A program made the translations under genes and the position numbers. Positions 1 to 8,141 of a stretch of DNA of 64,000 nt are shown here, piece after piece. The notes beneath the pieces are model-generated. The model saw only the letters and a list, made by a program, of their open reading frames with translations. It was not told where the DNA came from and made no database searches. The DNA is from Sphingomonadaceae bacterium (GTDB lineage: Bacteria; Pseudomonadota; Alphaproteobacteria; Sphingomonadales; Sphingomonadaceae), in contig JAJUHA010000009.1 of NCBI GenBank assembly GCA_029268145.1, forward strand, positions 1 through 64,000, given 5' to 3'. Position 1 is the first letter of the stretch, and each line of letters begins with the position of its first letter.

Positions 1-102
1 TTCAACAACCGCCGTCTCCTCGAGCCGATCGGGAACATCCCGCCAGCCGAAGCCGAGGCCAACTTCTATACAGCTCTGGAAACCGAACCCATGGCCGCGT
101 AA
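1..102 (+). CDS. IS3-family transposase (OrfB), C-terminal fragment
   Basis: Only the last 33 residues are inside the window, reading FNNRRLLEPIGNIPPAEAEA and ending in PMAA. This tail (N-R-R-L-L-E-P-I-G-N-I-P-P-A-E) is typical of the C-terminus of IS3-family OrfB integrases, downstream of the DDE catalytic core. Whether the gene is intact upstream cannot be seen. It belongs to a different IS3 lineage from the decayed element at 5543-8141, whose OrfB ends differently. Confidence 0.8.
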   Translation, partial: FNNRRLLEPIGNIPPAEAEANFYTALETEPMAA

Positions 103-141
103 CTAAACGAAATCAGCCTCCGGCAAACCCAGCGCGGTTCA
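1..141 (+). mobile_element. IS3-family insertion sequence, right end only
   Basis: The window opens inside an IS3-family element. The transposase reading frame stops at 100-102. The element appears to end at 141, where the strand read backwards begins TGAACCGCGCTGGGTTTGCC, which resembles IS3-family terminal inverted repeats with a TG tip. The ECF sigma-factor reading resumes immediately after this tip, which supports the boundary. The left end and the target duplication lie outside the window. Confidence 0.75.
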
Positions 142-503
142 ATGAGCGCCCTTTCCTGGTCTGGCTTAAGCACATCGCGCTCAACAAGTGCCGGGACTGG
201 GCGAGGCGGAGAAAGGTTCGGGCTTTCTTCACGCGAGCAGCGCCGCTGGAGATGGCTTTCGAAGTTTCGGATGATTCCATTCCTGCCGACGTGCAAGCCG
301 CGGACCGGACCGAACTGGCGCGCGTGACCGCGGCCATATCGCGCTTGCCGTCCCGTCTGCGCGAGGCGCTGGTCCTCCGCACGATCGACGGCCTCGGCCA
401 GGCTGAAGCCGCAGAGGTGCTGGGAGTCAGCGAGAAGACGGTCGAGACCCGCCTCTATCGGGCCAGGGGAAAATTAAAGGCGATGCTTGGCAACCAGATC
501 TGA
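142..503 (+). pseudogene. ECF-type RNA polymerase sigma factor, 5' part removed by IS insertion
   Basis: The frame ending at 503 reads continuously from the IS tip. It first gives FLVWLKHIALNKCRDWARRR, a typical end of sigma region 2 and start of the linker. Region 4 follows (AISRLPSRLREALVLRTIDG, then a helix-turn-helix with QAEAAEVLGVSEKTVETRLY). An ECF factor is normally 160-190 residues, and here the N-terminal part of region 2, which contacts core polymerase and the -10 element, is missing. An internal ATG at 252 could express region 4 alone but not a working sigma factor. The remnant sits 61 bp upstream of copA, so the intact gene may once have controlled the copper genes; that is inference. 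Confidence 0.8.
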
Positions 504-564
504 GGGGTAGGGAAAGCGGCTGCGTATAGGACGTTGAAGCCGTCAATCTCACCGGACACCATTC

Positions 565-2319
565 ATGCACTCTTTTGCGCTTGATCGCCGTACACTCATC
601 CGTTCGGCTGCCTTGGGAGGCGGGGGCCTTGCGCTTTCGGCAGCGCTCCCGGCCTGGGCGCGCAGCGGAACTTCTGGTCTTGGTGCCCCGATGGCCGTGT
701 TGTCCGGGGAGCAAATCGCACTATCCATCGGCCATGCCTCGCTCAGGGTCGGTGGACGTGACGGGCATGCCATCGGCATCAATGGTGTGACACCTGGCCC
801 GGTCATCCGGCTGAAGGAGGGCCAAATGGTTCGCCTCGCAGTGAACAACACACTCAACGAGGAAACCTCGATCCATTGGCACGGGTTGCTCGTGCCTTTC
901 CAGATGGACGGCGTGCCGGGAGTGAGCTTTCCCGGGATCAAGGCCGGACAGACCTTCGTGTACGAGTTTCCCGTCAGGCAGTCTGGCACCTATTGGTATC
1001 ACAGCCACTCCGGCATGCAGGAAGCGTTGGGCATGTATGGCGCGATCGTCATCGATCCCGCCGCGCCCGATCCGGTGGTCTATGACCGCGAACATGTAAT
1101 CATGCTCGCCGACTGGAGCTTCATGCATCCGCACACCCAGTTGCGGAAGTTGAAGGCCCAGCCCGGCTATTTCAACATGCAAAAGCAGACCTTTTCGGGA
1201 TTGCTCGATGGCAAAGACCAGTCCGCTTCCGAGCGCCGTATGTGGGCCAAGATGCGGATGGACCCGACAGACATTTCGGATGTCACCGGCGCAACCTATC
1301 ATTTCCTGGTCAACGGGCATGACAGCGCCGCGAATTGGACCGGACTGTTCGCCCCCGGCGACCGTGTGCGCCTGCGCATCATCAATGCCGCCGCCATGAC
1401 CAATTTCAATGTCCGGATTCCGGGCCTTGCGATGACGGTGGTTGCCGCCGATGGGCAGAACGTGCAGCCAGTCGAGACCGACGAGTTCCAGATCGGCATT
1501 GCCGAGACCTATGACGTCATAGTGGAGCCCAGGAGTGATGAGGCTTATGGCTTCATCGCCGAAGCCATCGACCGCTCCGGTCAGGTGCGCGCCACGCTTG
1601 CTCCGCGCCTCGGCATGGTCGCGCCAATCCCGGCGATCCGCGAACGCCCGCTGCTGTCCATGAAAGACATGGGCATGGGCGATATGTCTGCACCCGGTGC
1701 CGATGCGAGTGTAGCTGATCACGCAGCGATGGGCCACGCGATGCCCGGGGTGGATCACGGCTCGATGAAGATGCGCGATCCGGCGGTCGCGCCGCAGGTC
1801 AAACTGGGGCCAGGCGTGGCAACGCTTTCGCCAATGCCGATGGACCGCACAGGCGAACGCCCGACGGGCCTAGAGAAAGTCGATCACCGGGTGCTGACTT
1901 ATCGTGACCTCAAATCGCTGACCCCCAATCCCGACAAGCGCACGCCGTCGCGAGAGATCGACATCCATCTGACCGCCAACATGGAGCGCTACATGTGGTC
2001 CTTCGACGGCGAAAAGTTCAGCGAGAACACTGAGCCGATCCCGTTCCGCCACATGGAGCGGGTGCGCGTCAATCTTATAAACGACACGATGATGCCGCAT
2101 CCGATTCACCTGCACGGTCATTTCTTCGAACTGGTCACTGGTAATGCGGGCCATCATCCGCTGAAGCACACGGTCAATGTCCTGCCGGGCGGTAAGGTCT
2201 CGTTCGACCTGACGGCCGATGAACTCGGCGACTGGGCGTTCCACTGTCACATGCTGCTGCACATGATGTCGGGGATGTTCCGGGTCGTGACCGTGCGCCA
2301 CGAGGAAGACGCGGCGTGA
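565..2319 (+). CDS. copA: copper resistance multicopper oxidase CopA
   Basis: This 584-residue multicopper oxidase of the CopA/PcoA family acts in the periplasm, where it oxidises Cu(I) and binds copper. A twin-arginine signal (RRTLIRSAALGGG, about residues 8-20, cleavage near AWA-RS) indicates export in folded form. The copper ligands are all visible: HWHG at about 104-107, YWYHSHSG at 143-150, HPIHLHGHFF near 512-521, and the type-1 motif HCHMLLHMMSGMF near 560-572. A Met/His-rich insert (GMGDMSAPG through MGHAMPGVDHGSMKM) at about 368-410 is characteristic of CopA. The length is normal for the family. The stop overlaps the copB start by 4 nt, so the two are translationally coupled. Confidence 0.95.
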   Translation: MHSFALDRRTLIRSAALGGGGLALSAALPAWARSGTSGLGAPMAVLSGEQIALSIGHASLRVGGRDGHAIGINGVTPGPVIRLKEGQMVRLAVNNTLNEETSIHWHGLLVPFQMDGVPGVSFPGIKAGQTFVYEFPVRQSGTYWYHSHSGMQEALGMYGAIVIDPAAPDPVVYDREHVIMLADWSFMHPHTQLRKLKAQPGYFNMQKQTFSGLLDGKDQSASERRMWAKMRMDPTDISDVTGATYHFLVNGHDSAANWTGLFAPGDRVRLRIINAAAMTNFNVRIPGLAMTVVAADGQNVQPVETDEFQIGIAETYDVIVEPRSDEAYGFIAEAIDRSGQVRATLAPRLGMVAPIPAIRERPLLSMKDMGMGDMSAPGADASVADHAAMGHAMPGVDHGSMKMRDPAVAPQVKLGPGVATLSPMPMDRTGERPTGLEKVDHRVLTYRDLKSLTPNPDKRTPSREIDIHLTANMERYMWSFDGEKFSENTEPIPFRHMERVRVNLINDTMMPHPIHLHGHFFELVTGNAGHHPLKHTVNVLPGGKVSFDLTADELGDWAFHCHMLLHMMSGMFRVVTVRHEEDAA

Positions 2320-3371
2320 AGGCGACCCATATCATCATCGCTTGTGTCTTGCTGGTGACGCCCGGCTTTGCGGGGGCCCAAGCCACCATGCCAGGCATGG
2401 AAATGAAGGATGCGGCCGGCACAGTTGCTCGAGGCGAGGCCCCGCCGGTTGCAATGGACCATTCCGGCCATAGTCAGCCCGAAGCTGCCGTTCCCGCGCC
2501 TGTCGCAGTCGATCCCCATGCCGGACACGCTGCCGAGCCTAAGCCAGCGACTGCGCCACGGCCTGAAGCGATCGATCACTCCGGCCATGATATGAATGCC
2601 ATGGCGGGCATTCCCGAGGGTGATCCGGGAATCGGAACTGCTCCCGCCCCTGCGCCGCCAGGCGACCATGCCGCCGACAGCTTCTTCGATCCCGTCGAAA
2701 TGGCGCGTGCGAGAGAGGCCCTAGGGCGGGAGATTGGTGCCTTCATTGGGTCGATGGTGCTCTTCGATCTCGCCGAATTCCACGTGCGCAAGGGCAGGGA
2801 CGGTTATCGCTGGGCTGGCGAGGCCTGGTTCGGCGGCGACGTCAATCGCCTCCTGATCAAAACGGAGGGCGAGGGCGCATTCGGCGAGCCGATCGAGAAT
2901 CTGGAAATCCAGTCACTCTATTCACGTGCCATCATGCCGTTCTGGAATGCGCATGTCGGCTTGCGGCACGATATAGCACCCAATCCCTCGCAAACGTATG
3001 CCGTTGTCGGCGTCGAAGGGATCGCGCCGTACTGGTTTCATTTGACGGGGCAGATGTTCCTCTCCGACAAGGGTGACATACGGGCTCGCCTTGAGGGAAG
3101 TTACGATGAGCGGATCACCCAGCGCCTGATCTTCCAGCCCCGCGCGGAACTCAATTTCTCGGCTCAGGACATGCCTGCGATCGGCGTCGGATCGGGACTC
3201 ACCGATTTCGAACTGGGTGCGCGCTTGCGCTATGAGATCCGGCGCGAGTTCGCGCCCTATGTTGGCGTGGAATGGAGCCGGAAGGCGGGCGACACCGCGC
3301 GGTTGGCACGGTTCGCAGGAGAAGATCCGGATGTGGTCAGTTTTGCCGCTGGCCTGAGGGTGTGGTTCTGA
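2316..3371 (+). CDS. copB: copper resistance protein CopB, outer membrane
   Basis: The gene starts with GTG inside the GTGA overlap with copA. A signal peptide (about residues 1-22, ending GFAGAQA) is followed by a low-complexity Met/His/Pro/Ala region to about 110. This region has repeats such as MPGMEM, MDHSGHS, DPHAGHA and IDHSGHDMNAM, which are presumed copper ligands. The C-terminal part (about 130-351) is the conserved CopB/PcoB domain, predicted to be an outer-membrane beta-barrel and ending in an aromatic residue (RVWF). In characterised systems CopA and CopB work together in periplasmic copper tolerance. The 351-residue length fits the family. Confidence 0.93.
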   Translation: MKATHIIIACVLLVTPGFAGAQATMPGMEMKDAAGTVARGEAPPVAMDHSGHSQPEAAVPAPVAVDPHAGHAAEPKPATAPRPEAIDHSGHDMNAMAGIPEGDPGIGTAPAPAPPGDHAADSFFDPVEMARAREALGREIGAFIGSMVLFDLAEFHVRKGRDGYRWAGEAWFGGDVNRLLIKTEGEGAFGEPIENLEIQSLYSRAIMPFWNAHVGLRHDIAPNPSQTYAVVGVEGIAPYWFHLTGQMFLSDKGDIRARLEGSYDERITQRLIFQPRAELNFSAQDMPAIGVGSGLTDFELGARLRYEIRREFAPYVGVEWSRKAGDTARLARFAGEDPDVVSFAAGLRVWF

Positions 3372-3437
3372 TACCGATAGCAAGGCACCAAGGCTTTGGC
3401 TGGACCGACGGGTCGCAATGAAGCAGGACTTGATCCT

Positions 3438-3761
3438 ATGAAGTCGGTCGTCGCTCTCATGGTTACTCTAGGACTGGCGTTCGGCGCAGGACCGTTTTGC
3501 GCCACCCCGGCAGCGGCTTCGATCCAGTCCGCCAACATGGCATGTGGCGACATGCCAGAACGCGGCGACCGCTCACATGATCATGGCGCACCGGACGTGG
3601 TGCGGGTCTGTCACGCGTGCCTTTTTGCTGCGCCTGCCATTGGCACCAATCTGAATGTCATGCGATGGGACCGGGTCGGCCCGGAGATCCGGGCGCCCCG
3701 AAGCCTGTCCGGCTTGAAGCAAGAGCCACCGACACCGCCCCCGCGCCAGCCGGTTTCCTGA
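3438..3761 (+). CDS. small secreted hypothetical protein with CxxC motif in copper cluster
   Basis: About 107 residues starting at ATG 3438. The frame is open further upstream to 3396, but the residues from 3438 (MKSVVALMVTLGLAFGAGPF) form a clean signal peptide. The mature part has a His/Asp patch (GDRSHDHGAPD) followed by VCHACLF, a CxxC with an adjacent His, and then a Pro-rich tail. I do not recognise a named family. Location between copB and another Cys-rich secreted peptide suggests a periplasmic metal-related role, inferred only from context and the potential ligands. Confidence 0.65.
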   Translation: MKSVVALMVTLGLAFGAGPFCATPAAASIQSANMACGDMPERGDRSHDHGAPDVVRVCHACLFAAPAIGTNLNVMRWDRVGPEIRAPRSLSGLKQEPPTPPPRQPVS

Positions 3762-3790
3762 TCCGCTTCAATCTTATCTGGAGAATACAC

Positions 3791-3991
3791 ATGAAGTCCA
3801 AGTATCTGCTGGGCGTCCTCGCGCTCTCGCTTTCTACTGCCGCGTTTGCAGCCGAGCCTGCGCCTACGCCAGAAAAGCCGTGCTGTTGCTGCAAGAAGGG
3901 CGAACACGGCCAGATGGCCTGCTGCAAGGAGCATGGCGAGCAGGCTGGTCAGCATGCTCGTCACGACATGAGCGGCGTGGATCACAAGTAA
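3791..3991 (+). CDS. small secreted Cys/His-rich protein, putative copper binder
   Basis: A 66-residue protein. A signal peptide (residues 1-20, ending TAAFA-AE) leaves a mature peptide of about 46 residues with four consecutive cysteines (31-34), two more at 44-45, histidines at 39, 48, 55, 58 and 65, and a methionine-containing tail (RHDMSGVDHK). Such density of soft ligands strongly suggests metal binding, most likely Cu(I), in the periplasm. It lies 29 bp after the preceding gene and is followed by a strong hairpin, so it is probably the last gene of the copA transcript. No named family was recognised. Confidence 0.75.
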   Translation: MKSKYLLGVLALSLSTAAFAAEPAPTPEKPCCCCKKGEHGQMACCKEHGEQAGQHARHDMSGVDHK

Positions 3992-3998
3992 GCAATGG

Positions 3999-4030
3999 TG
4001 CGCGGAGGGTGCTTAGCCACCCTCCGCGCA
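3999..4030 (+). terminator. perfect 13-bp hairpin after the copper operon
   Basis: Arms TGCGCGGAGGGTG (3999-4011) and its exact complement (4018-4030) enclose a 6-nt loop, starting 7 bp after the stop of the Cys-rich peptide gene. There is no clear T-run after it, so termination efficiency is uncertain; it may also stabilise the mRNA end. Confidence 0.6.
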
Positions 4031-4124
4031 TTGCCATGTGACTACCGGCCAAAGCGCATTCTGGCTATAATTGACAGTTGACGCCGTTGCGATTCAGCGC
4101 CGCCTGCGAATGAGGAGATTATAC

Positions 4125-4553
4125 ATGCGAAAGCTTGTCCTGGCACTGGCGTTGTTTTCGACCCCCGCACTCGCGGCAGGTGACATCCTGATGCACCGCG
4201 ATCCAGGATGCGGTTGCTGCGAACAATGGGCCGCCCGGGTCCGCCAAGCCTTCGGCAGAAATGTGCGGATCATTGATGACGCGGACCGTGCTGCGTTCCA
4301 GCGGCACGTGGGTCTTCCGGCAAGCCTGGCGTCATGTCACACTGCGATTGTAGACGGGATCGCCTTTGAGGGACACGTTCCCATTATTGACATGCGCCGC
4401 GTGCTGGCGAACCGCCCGAATGGTGTTCGCGGGCTTGCGGTCGCAGGCATGCCGATCGGTTCGCCCGGCATGGAGGTGTCCGGCGTTCGCCCACAGCGGT
4501 TTAACGTCATAGCCTTCGGGGCCGCGCGCACCAGCGTATACGCGCAGCACTAG
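4125..4553 (+). CDS. DUF411 domain-containing periplasmic metal-binding protein
   Basis: The chosen start at ATG 4125 follows a good ribosome-binding site (GAGGAG at 4112-4117) and gives a signal peptide (MRKLVLALALFSTPALAAG). Upstream in-frame ATGs lack both. The mature part begins with the DUF411 hallmark HRDPGCGCCEQW, with a CGCC copper-type motif. It is followed by the domain core (RHVGLPASLASCHTAIVDG, FEGHVP, GVRGLAVAGMPIGSPGM). DUF411 proteins usually accompany copper-resistance genes and are thought to bind copper in the periplasm. It completes the copper block but follows a hairpin, so it may have its own promoter. Confidence 0.88.
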   Translation: MRKLVLALALFSTPALAAGDILMHRDPGCGCCEQWAARVRQAFGRNVRIIDDADRAAFQRHVGLPASLASCHTAIVDGIAFEGHVPIIDMRRVLANRPNGVRGLAVAGMPIGSPGMEVSGVRPQRFNVIAFGAARTSVYAQH

Positions 4554-4626
4554 TTGCCGCATTGATCGGTTGCGGCGCTCATTTACCTGCGACTTGGTCC
4601 CCACAGGATCAATCCCGCTCCGATAA

Positions 4627-5531
4627 GAGTCGGTTTCGAAACTCAGGCTGACCGAGCCAATCGGCGTAACATGAGCATGGCGGCGGCGGCGTAGAGGAAG
4701 GCTTCGGCGGATTTGAGGGTGGCTTCCACGTCCTTGGCCAGACGCCGGTTTCGATTGATCCAAGCGAAGAACCGCTCGACCACCCAGCGCCGAGGGAGGA
4801 CGACGAAGCCGGACTGCCCGGCGATCTTGCTGACGATCTCGACGGTGATGCTGGTCGCCTCGGTGACACGGTGATGGTTATAGCCGCCATCGGCCCAGAC
4901 CTTCTCGATGAACGGGAAGAGGCCGCGCGAGATTTGCAGCAACGCGCCGCCGCCATCACGATCCTGGACATCGGCGGTGTGCGGCTCGACAAGCAGCGGC
5001 CTGCCGTCAGTATCGACCAGAGCATGACGCTTGCGACCTTTGATCTTCTTGCCAGCATCGTAGCCGCGCGGCCCGCCGCTCTCGGTGGTCTTGACGCTCT
5101 GACTGTCGATGATGGCTGCGCTTGGCGAGGCGTCCCTTCCGGCTCGCTCGCGGTCGAGCGCGACCAGCGCGTGGTTGATCCGCTCGAACAGGCATTCGTC
5201 ACGAAACCGGGCAAACCAGCGGTAGACCGTCTGCCAAGGCGGGAAGTCCTTGGGCAGCAACCGCCATGCAATCCCGCCGCGCAGAACGTAGAAAATTGCG
5301 TTCATGATTTCGCGCATCGGGCATTGCCGTCGCCGCCCCGTCGTGCGCGCCTCGGGGACAAATGCCGCGATCAACGCCCACTCGGCATCGCTCAAATCCG
5401 TCTGGTAACGCTTCGAAACCCGCGTATGCTGTGCGCGGGTGGCTGGGGTCCACATCAAAATCTCCGGGTTGTCTGCAAAACCCCCGGAATCACAGGAACC
5501 TCAGCCGCTCAACCCCTTTCGAAACGGCCTC
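4627..5531 (-). mobile_element. IS5-family insertion sequence, intact, with TAA target duplication
   Basis: A 905-bp element. The left end reads GAGTCGGTTTCGAAA; the right end, read on the other strand, is GAGGCCGTTTCGAAA, a 15-bp inverted repeat with two mismatches. Direct TAA repeats flank it at 4624-4626 and 5532-5534. It carries one uninterrupted transposase gene. IRs starting GAG and a short TA-containing duplication fit the IS427-like subgroup of IS5. Matching ends and an undamaged ORF suggest a recent insertion, only 11 bp from the end of the neighbouring IS3 remnant. Confidence 0.85.
4643..5458 (-). CDS. IS5-family transposase
   Basis: A single 271-residue frame covers the whole transposase, whereas many relatives need a programmed frameshift between two ORFs. 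The N-terminal DUF4096-like part reads LSDAEWALIAAFVPEA and IFYVLRGGIAWRLLPKDFPP. The DDE nuclease core is visible as AIIDSQSVK (first Asp), VWADGGYN (second Asp) and RWVVERFFAWINRNRRLAKD (Glu in the Y/R-type signature). All catalytic positions are present and no stop interrupts it, so it may be active. A start a few codons downstream of the first ATG is possible. Confidence 0.9.
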   Translation of the reverse strand: MMWTPATRAQHTRVSKRYQTDLSDAEWALIAAFVPEARTTGRRRQCPMREIMNAIFYVLRGGIAWRLLPKDFPPWQTVYRWFARFRDECLFERINHALVALDRERAGRDASPSAAIIDSQSVKTTESGGPRGYDAGKKIKGRKRHALVDTDGRPLLVEPHTADVQDRDGGGALLQISRGLFPFIEKVWADGGYNHHRVTEATSITVEIVSKIAGQSGFVVLPRRWVVERFFAWINRNRRLAKDVEATLKSAEAFLYAAAAMLMLRRLARSA

Positions 5532-5858
5532 TAAGGCAGATAGTCTGAGCCCGACGTTTCTACCAGCTATGAGTAGAGCCTGCGCCCGGTTTGATGCCCA
5601 TGCATGGGCGTGATGGCAACAGCCGGGATGGGGGTTAAGTCCCAACCCGGTTTGCCGACGGAACCGGTGAAGCGGCCCCCATCTCGGCCGGGGTTCTGTT
5701 CCCGAGGCTCGAGTGGGGCGGAAGTGGTTGTAGTCGTGTTGCCAGTCAGCCAGCACCTGGCGGGCATGGCCAAGGCTGGTGAACAGCGTCTCATTAAGGC
5801 ATTCGTCACGCGGGCGAGCGTTGAAGCTCTCGATGAAGCCGTTCTGCTGCGGCTTGCC

Positions 5859-7158
5859 GGGCCTGTCAGTAATTTTGTGCGCGAGGTCATATAGATGGAA
5901 TGGAAAGGACCATCGATATGGCAATCGACAAGGAGTTACTGGATCAGTTGCTGGCAGGGCGTGATCCGCAGGATTTGTTCGCCAGGGACGGGCTGATCGA
6001 CGAGTTGAAGAAGGCGCTTTCGGAGAGGATGCTCGCCGCCGAACTCGACGATCACCTCGAATCGGAAGCCGAAGTGGGGATCGGCAATCGCCGTAACGGC
6101 ACATCGAAGAAGACGATGCTGACCGGCTCGTCGAAAGTGACGCTGGACATTCCACGCGACCGCTCGGGCACGTTCGATCCCAAGCTAATCGCCAAATACC
6201 AACGCCGCTTCCCGGACTTCGACGACAAGATCATCTCGATGTACGCACGCGGCATGACGGTGCGCGAGATCCGGGGGCACCTGGAGGAGCTGTACGGGAT
6301 CGACGTGTCACCGGACCTGATCTCGACGGTGACCGACGCCGTGCTGGAAACGGTCACCGAATGGCAGGGGCGACCGCTGGACGCTTGCTACCCGCTGGTG
6401 TTCTTTGATGCGATCCGGGTGAAGATCCGCGACGAGGGCTTTGTCCGCAACAAGGCAGTGTACATCGCACTCGGCATCCTGCCCGACGGCACCAAGGAAA
6501 TCCTCGGTATCTGGATCGAGCAGACCGAGGGCGCCAAGTTCTGGCTGCGCGTCATGAATGAGCTCAAGAACCGGGGCGTGGCCGACATCCTGATCGCCGT
6601 GGTCGATGGCCTGAAGGGCTTCCCAGACGCGATCAATGCGGTGTTCCCCGAAACGGTCGTGCAAACCTGCATCGTGCATCTGATCCGCAACTCGATGGGC
6701 TTCGCGTCATGGAAGGACCGCAAGGCAATCGCTCAGGCTCTGCGCAGCGTCTATCGCGCCGAGAATGCCGAGACCGGCCTGGCCGCCCTGGAGGCCTTCG
6801 AGGAAGGGCCATGGGGCCAGAAATATCCGGCCATCGCGCAGAGCTGGCGCCGGCATTGGGAGCAGGTGATACCGTTCTTCGCGTTCAGCGCGCCGATCCG
6901 GCGGATCATTTACACTACGAATGCCATCGAGGCGTTGAACTCGAAATTGCGGCGGGCGGTTCGCACCCGCGGACACTTCCCCGGTGACGAGGCAGCGATG
7001 AAGCTGCTATACCTCGTTCTCAATCATGCGGCCGAAGAATGGAAACGGCCGCCGCGCGAGTGGTTCGAGGCCAAAACCCAGTTCGCCATCATCTTCGGCG
7101 ACAGGTTCATGGTCTGATGAACGAAACCGACCTCGCGCACAAAATTACTGACAGGCCC
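5859..7158 (+). mobile_element. IS256-family insertion sequence, intact, 30-bp perfect IRs, 8-bp TSD
   Basis: A 1300-bp element. The left inverted repeat 5859-5888 begins GGGCCTGTCAGTAATTTTGT, and the right one (7129-7158) is its exact complement over all 30 bases. GGCTTGCC is duplicated directly outside at 5851-5858 and 7159-7166, the 8-bp target duplication expected for IS256. It has landed inside orfB of the older IS3 element. The perfect ends and intact transposase show it arrived after, and perhaps long after, the IS3 copy. Confidence 0.95.
5918..7117 (+). CDS. IS256-family mutator-type transposase
   Basis: 399 residues from ATG 5918, chosen over ATG 5900 because AAAGGAC lies just upstream and the family normally begins with a short charged helix ([20 protein letters not shown]). 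Family signatures run in order: [66 protein letters not shown] (first Asp), [17 protein letters not shown] (second Asp), [10 protein letters not shown], and the C-terminal [19 protein letters not shown]. The length and uninterrupted frame agree with an active enzyme. It fills the element between the two inverted repeats. Confidence 0.95.
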   Translation: MAIDKELLDQLLAGRDPQDLFARDGLIDELKKALSERMLAAELDDHLESEAEVGIGNRRNGTSKKTMLTGSSKVTLDIPRDRSGTFDPKLIAKYQRRFPDFDDKIISMYARGMTVREIRGHLEELYGIDVSPDLISTVTDAVLETVTEWQGRPLDACYPLVFFDAIRVKIRDEGFVRNKAVYIALGILPDGTKEILGIWIEQTEGAKFWLRVMNELKNRGVADILIAVVDGLKGFPDAINAVFPETVVQTCIVHLIRNSMGFASWKDRKAIAQALRSVYRAENAETGLAALEAFEEGPWGQKYPAIAQSWRRHWEQVIPFFAFSAPIRRIIYTTNAIEALNSKLRRAVRTRGHFPGDEAAMKLLYLVLNHAAEEWKRPPREWFEAKTQFAIIFGDRFMV

Positions 7159-7809
7159 GGCTTGCCTGGCGCGACGTAATGCCACTCGACGTCACGATCC
7201 CGCACCCATCGCAGGATCGCCATGCTGGTCAGTTCAGTGCCGTTATCGCTGACCACCATGGCTGGCTTGACCAGGCGTTCGAGAATGGCGAGATCGAGCT
7301 CGCGCGCAACGCGCATAGCCGAAATCGAGGTGTCGGCGATGAGCGCCAAGCCCTCGCTGCTGTAGTCATCGACCAAGGCGGAAGCGCAGCTGGCCAAAGG
7401 CCAGCATCCCGAACCGACGTCCGCAGACAAGCGCGTCCGACACGAAGTCGAGGCTCCAGCGCTGGTTCGGCCCCTGAGGGATCGCCATGGGCGCCCGCGT
7501 GCCCAATGCCCGCTTGCGCCCAACGCGCCGGCGCACCTGCAGGCGCTCCTCGCGATACAGCCGCCGGAACTTCTTGTGGTTCATCGTCCATCCTTCCCGG
7601 CACAGCAGCCAGTGCAGTCGGCGATAGCCGAACCGGCGGCGCTGCCCCGCCAGCTCGCGGATGCGGGTTCGTGCCTCGGCATCGTCTGGCCGACGGCTGA
7701 CGTAGCGTACCGTCGTTCGATCCACACCCAGCGCCTCGCAGGCCCGGCGCTGGCTCACCTCGAAAACCTCCTGGAGATGAGCCACCACCTGCCGCTTGGC
7801 GCCAAGGCG

Positions 7810-8073
7810 TCAGAACCTTCTTGCGCTGATCACCTTGAGCATGGCGTTATCGAGCATGGCGTCAGCTAAGAGACGCTTCAGCCGCGCGTTGTTCTCCTCC
7901 AGCGACCGCAGCCGTCGGGCATCGGAGACCTCCAGACCGCCATACTTGGCTTTCCATTTGTGAAACATCGCCGAGCTGATCCCGTGGCGGCGGCACACCT
8001 CCGCCGTCGCCATACCGGCCTCCTGTCACTTTAACACCGCGATGACGTACTCCTCGCTGAACCTGCTCCCTTT
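7810..8073 (-). pseudogene. IS3-family transposase OrfA with premature stop
   Basis: The readable OrfA helix-turn-helix is GMATAEVCRRHGISSAMFHK followed by WKAKYGGLEVSDARRLRSLE and a leucine-zipper-like end (ENNARLKRLLADAMLDNAML). Upstream in the same frame lie KGSRFSEEYVIAVLK, an in-frame TGA at 8026-8028, and QEAG, so one codon of a normal SRFSEEQIIAVLKEQEAG start has become a stop. No ATG precedes it in frame. An internal ATG at 8013 would give a truncated peptide lacking the first helix. Confidence 0.8.
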
Positions 8074-8141
8074 CCATATCCATCCGACTCCTTCACGGGC
8101 CGGACTCTACGAAAACCTGGAGGAAGTCCACGGGCTCAGAC

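Larger units (their letters stand above)
5636..7788 (-). pseudogene. IS3-family transposase OrfB, frameshifted and interrupted
   Basis: The N-terminal part (7788 downwards) reads VFEVSQRRACEALGVDRTTV and GYRRLHWLLCREGWTMNHKK, then ALGTRAPMAIPQGPNQRWSL with the first catalytic Asp. The frame shifts near 7390, and the reading continues elsewhere as LVDDYSSEGLALIADTSISA and SDNGTELTSMAILRWVRDRD. The IS256 element cuts it at WHYVAPGK. It resumes at 5850 with [20 protein letters not shown] and DYNHFRP, where a one-base loss (GCCCCACTCGAG instead of the expected extra C) shifts the tail. The restored frame would stop at 5636-5638. Three lesions mean no functional product. Confidence 0.8.
5543..8141 (-). 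mobile_element. decayed IS3-family element, split by an IS256-family insertion
   Basis: OrfA and OrfB remnants are read on the minus strand from about 8073 to 5636. Candidate ends are GTCTGAGCCCG at 5543-5553 and its exact inverse at 8131-8141. A second shared patch (GTAGAG) sits about 20 bp further in on each side. Removing the 1300-bp IS256 insert and its 8-bp duplication leaves about 1.29 kb, a normal IS3 length. A nonsense codon in orfA and frameshifts in orfB show it is dead. No convincing target duplication was seen, so the ends are tentative. Confidence 0.7.
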
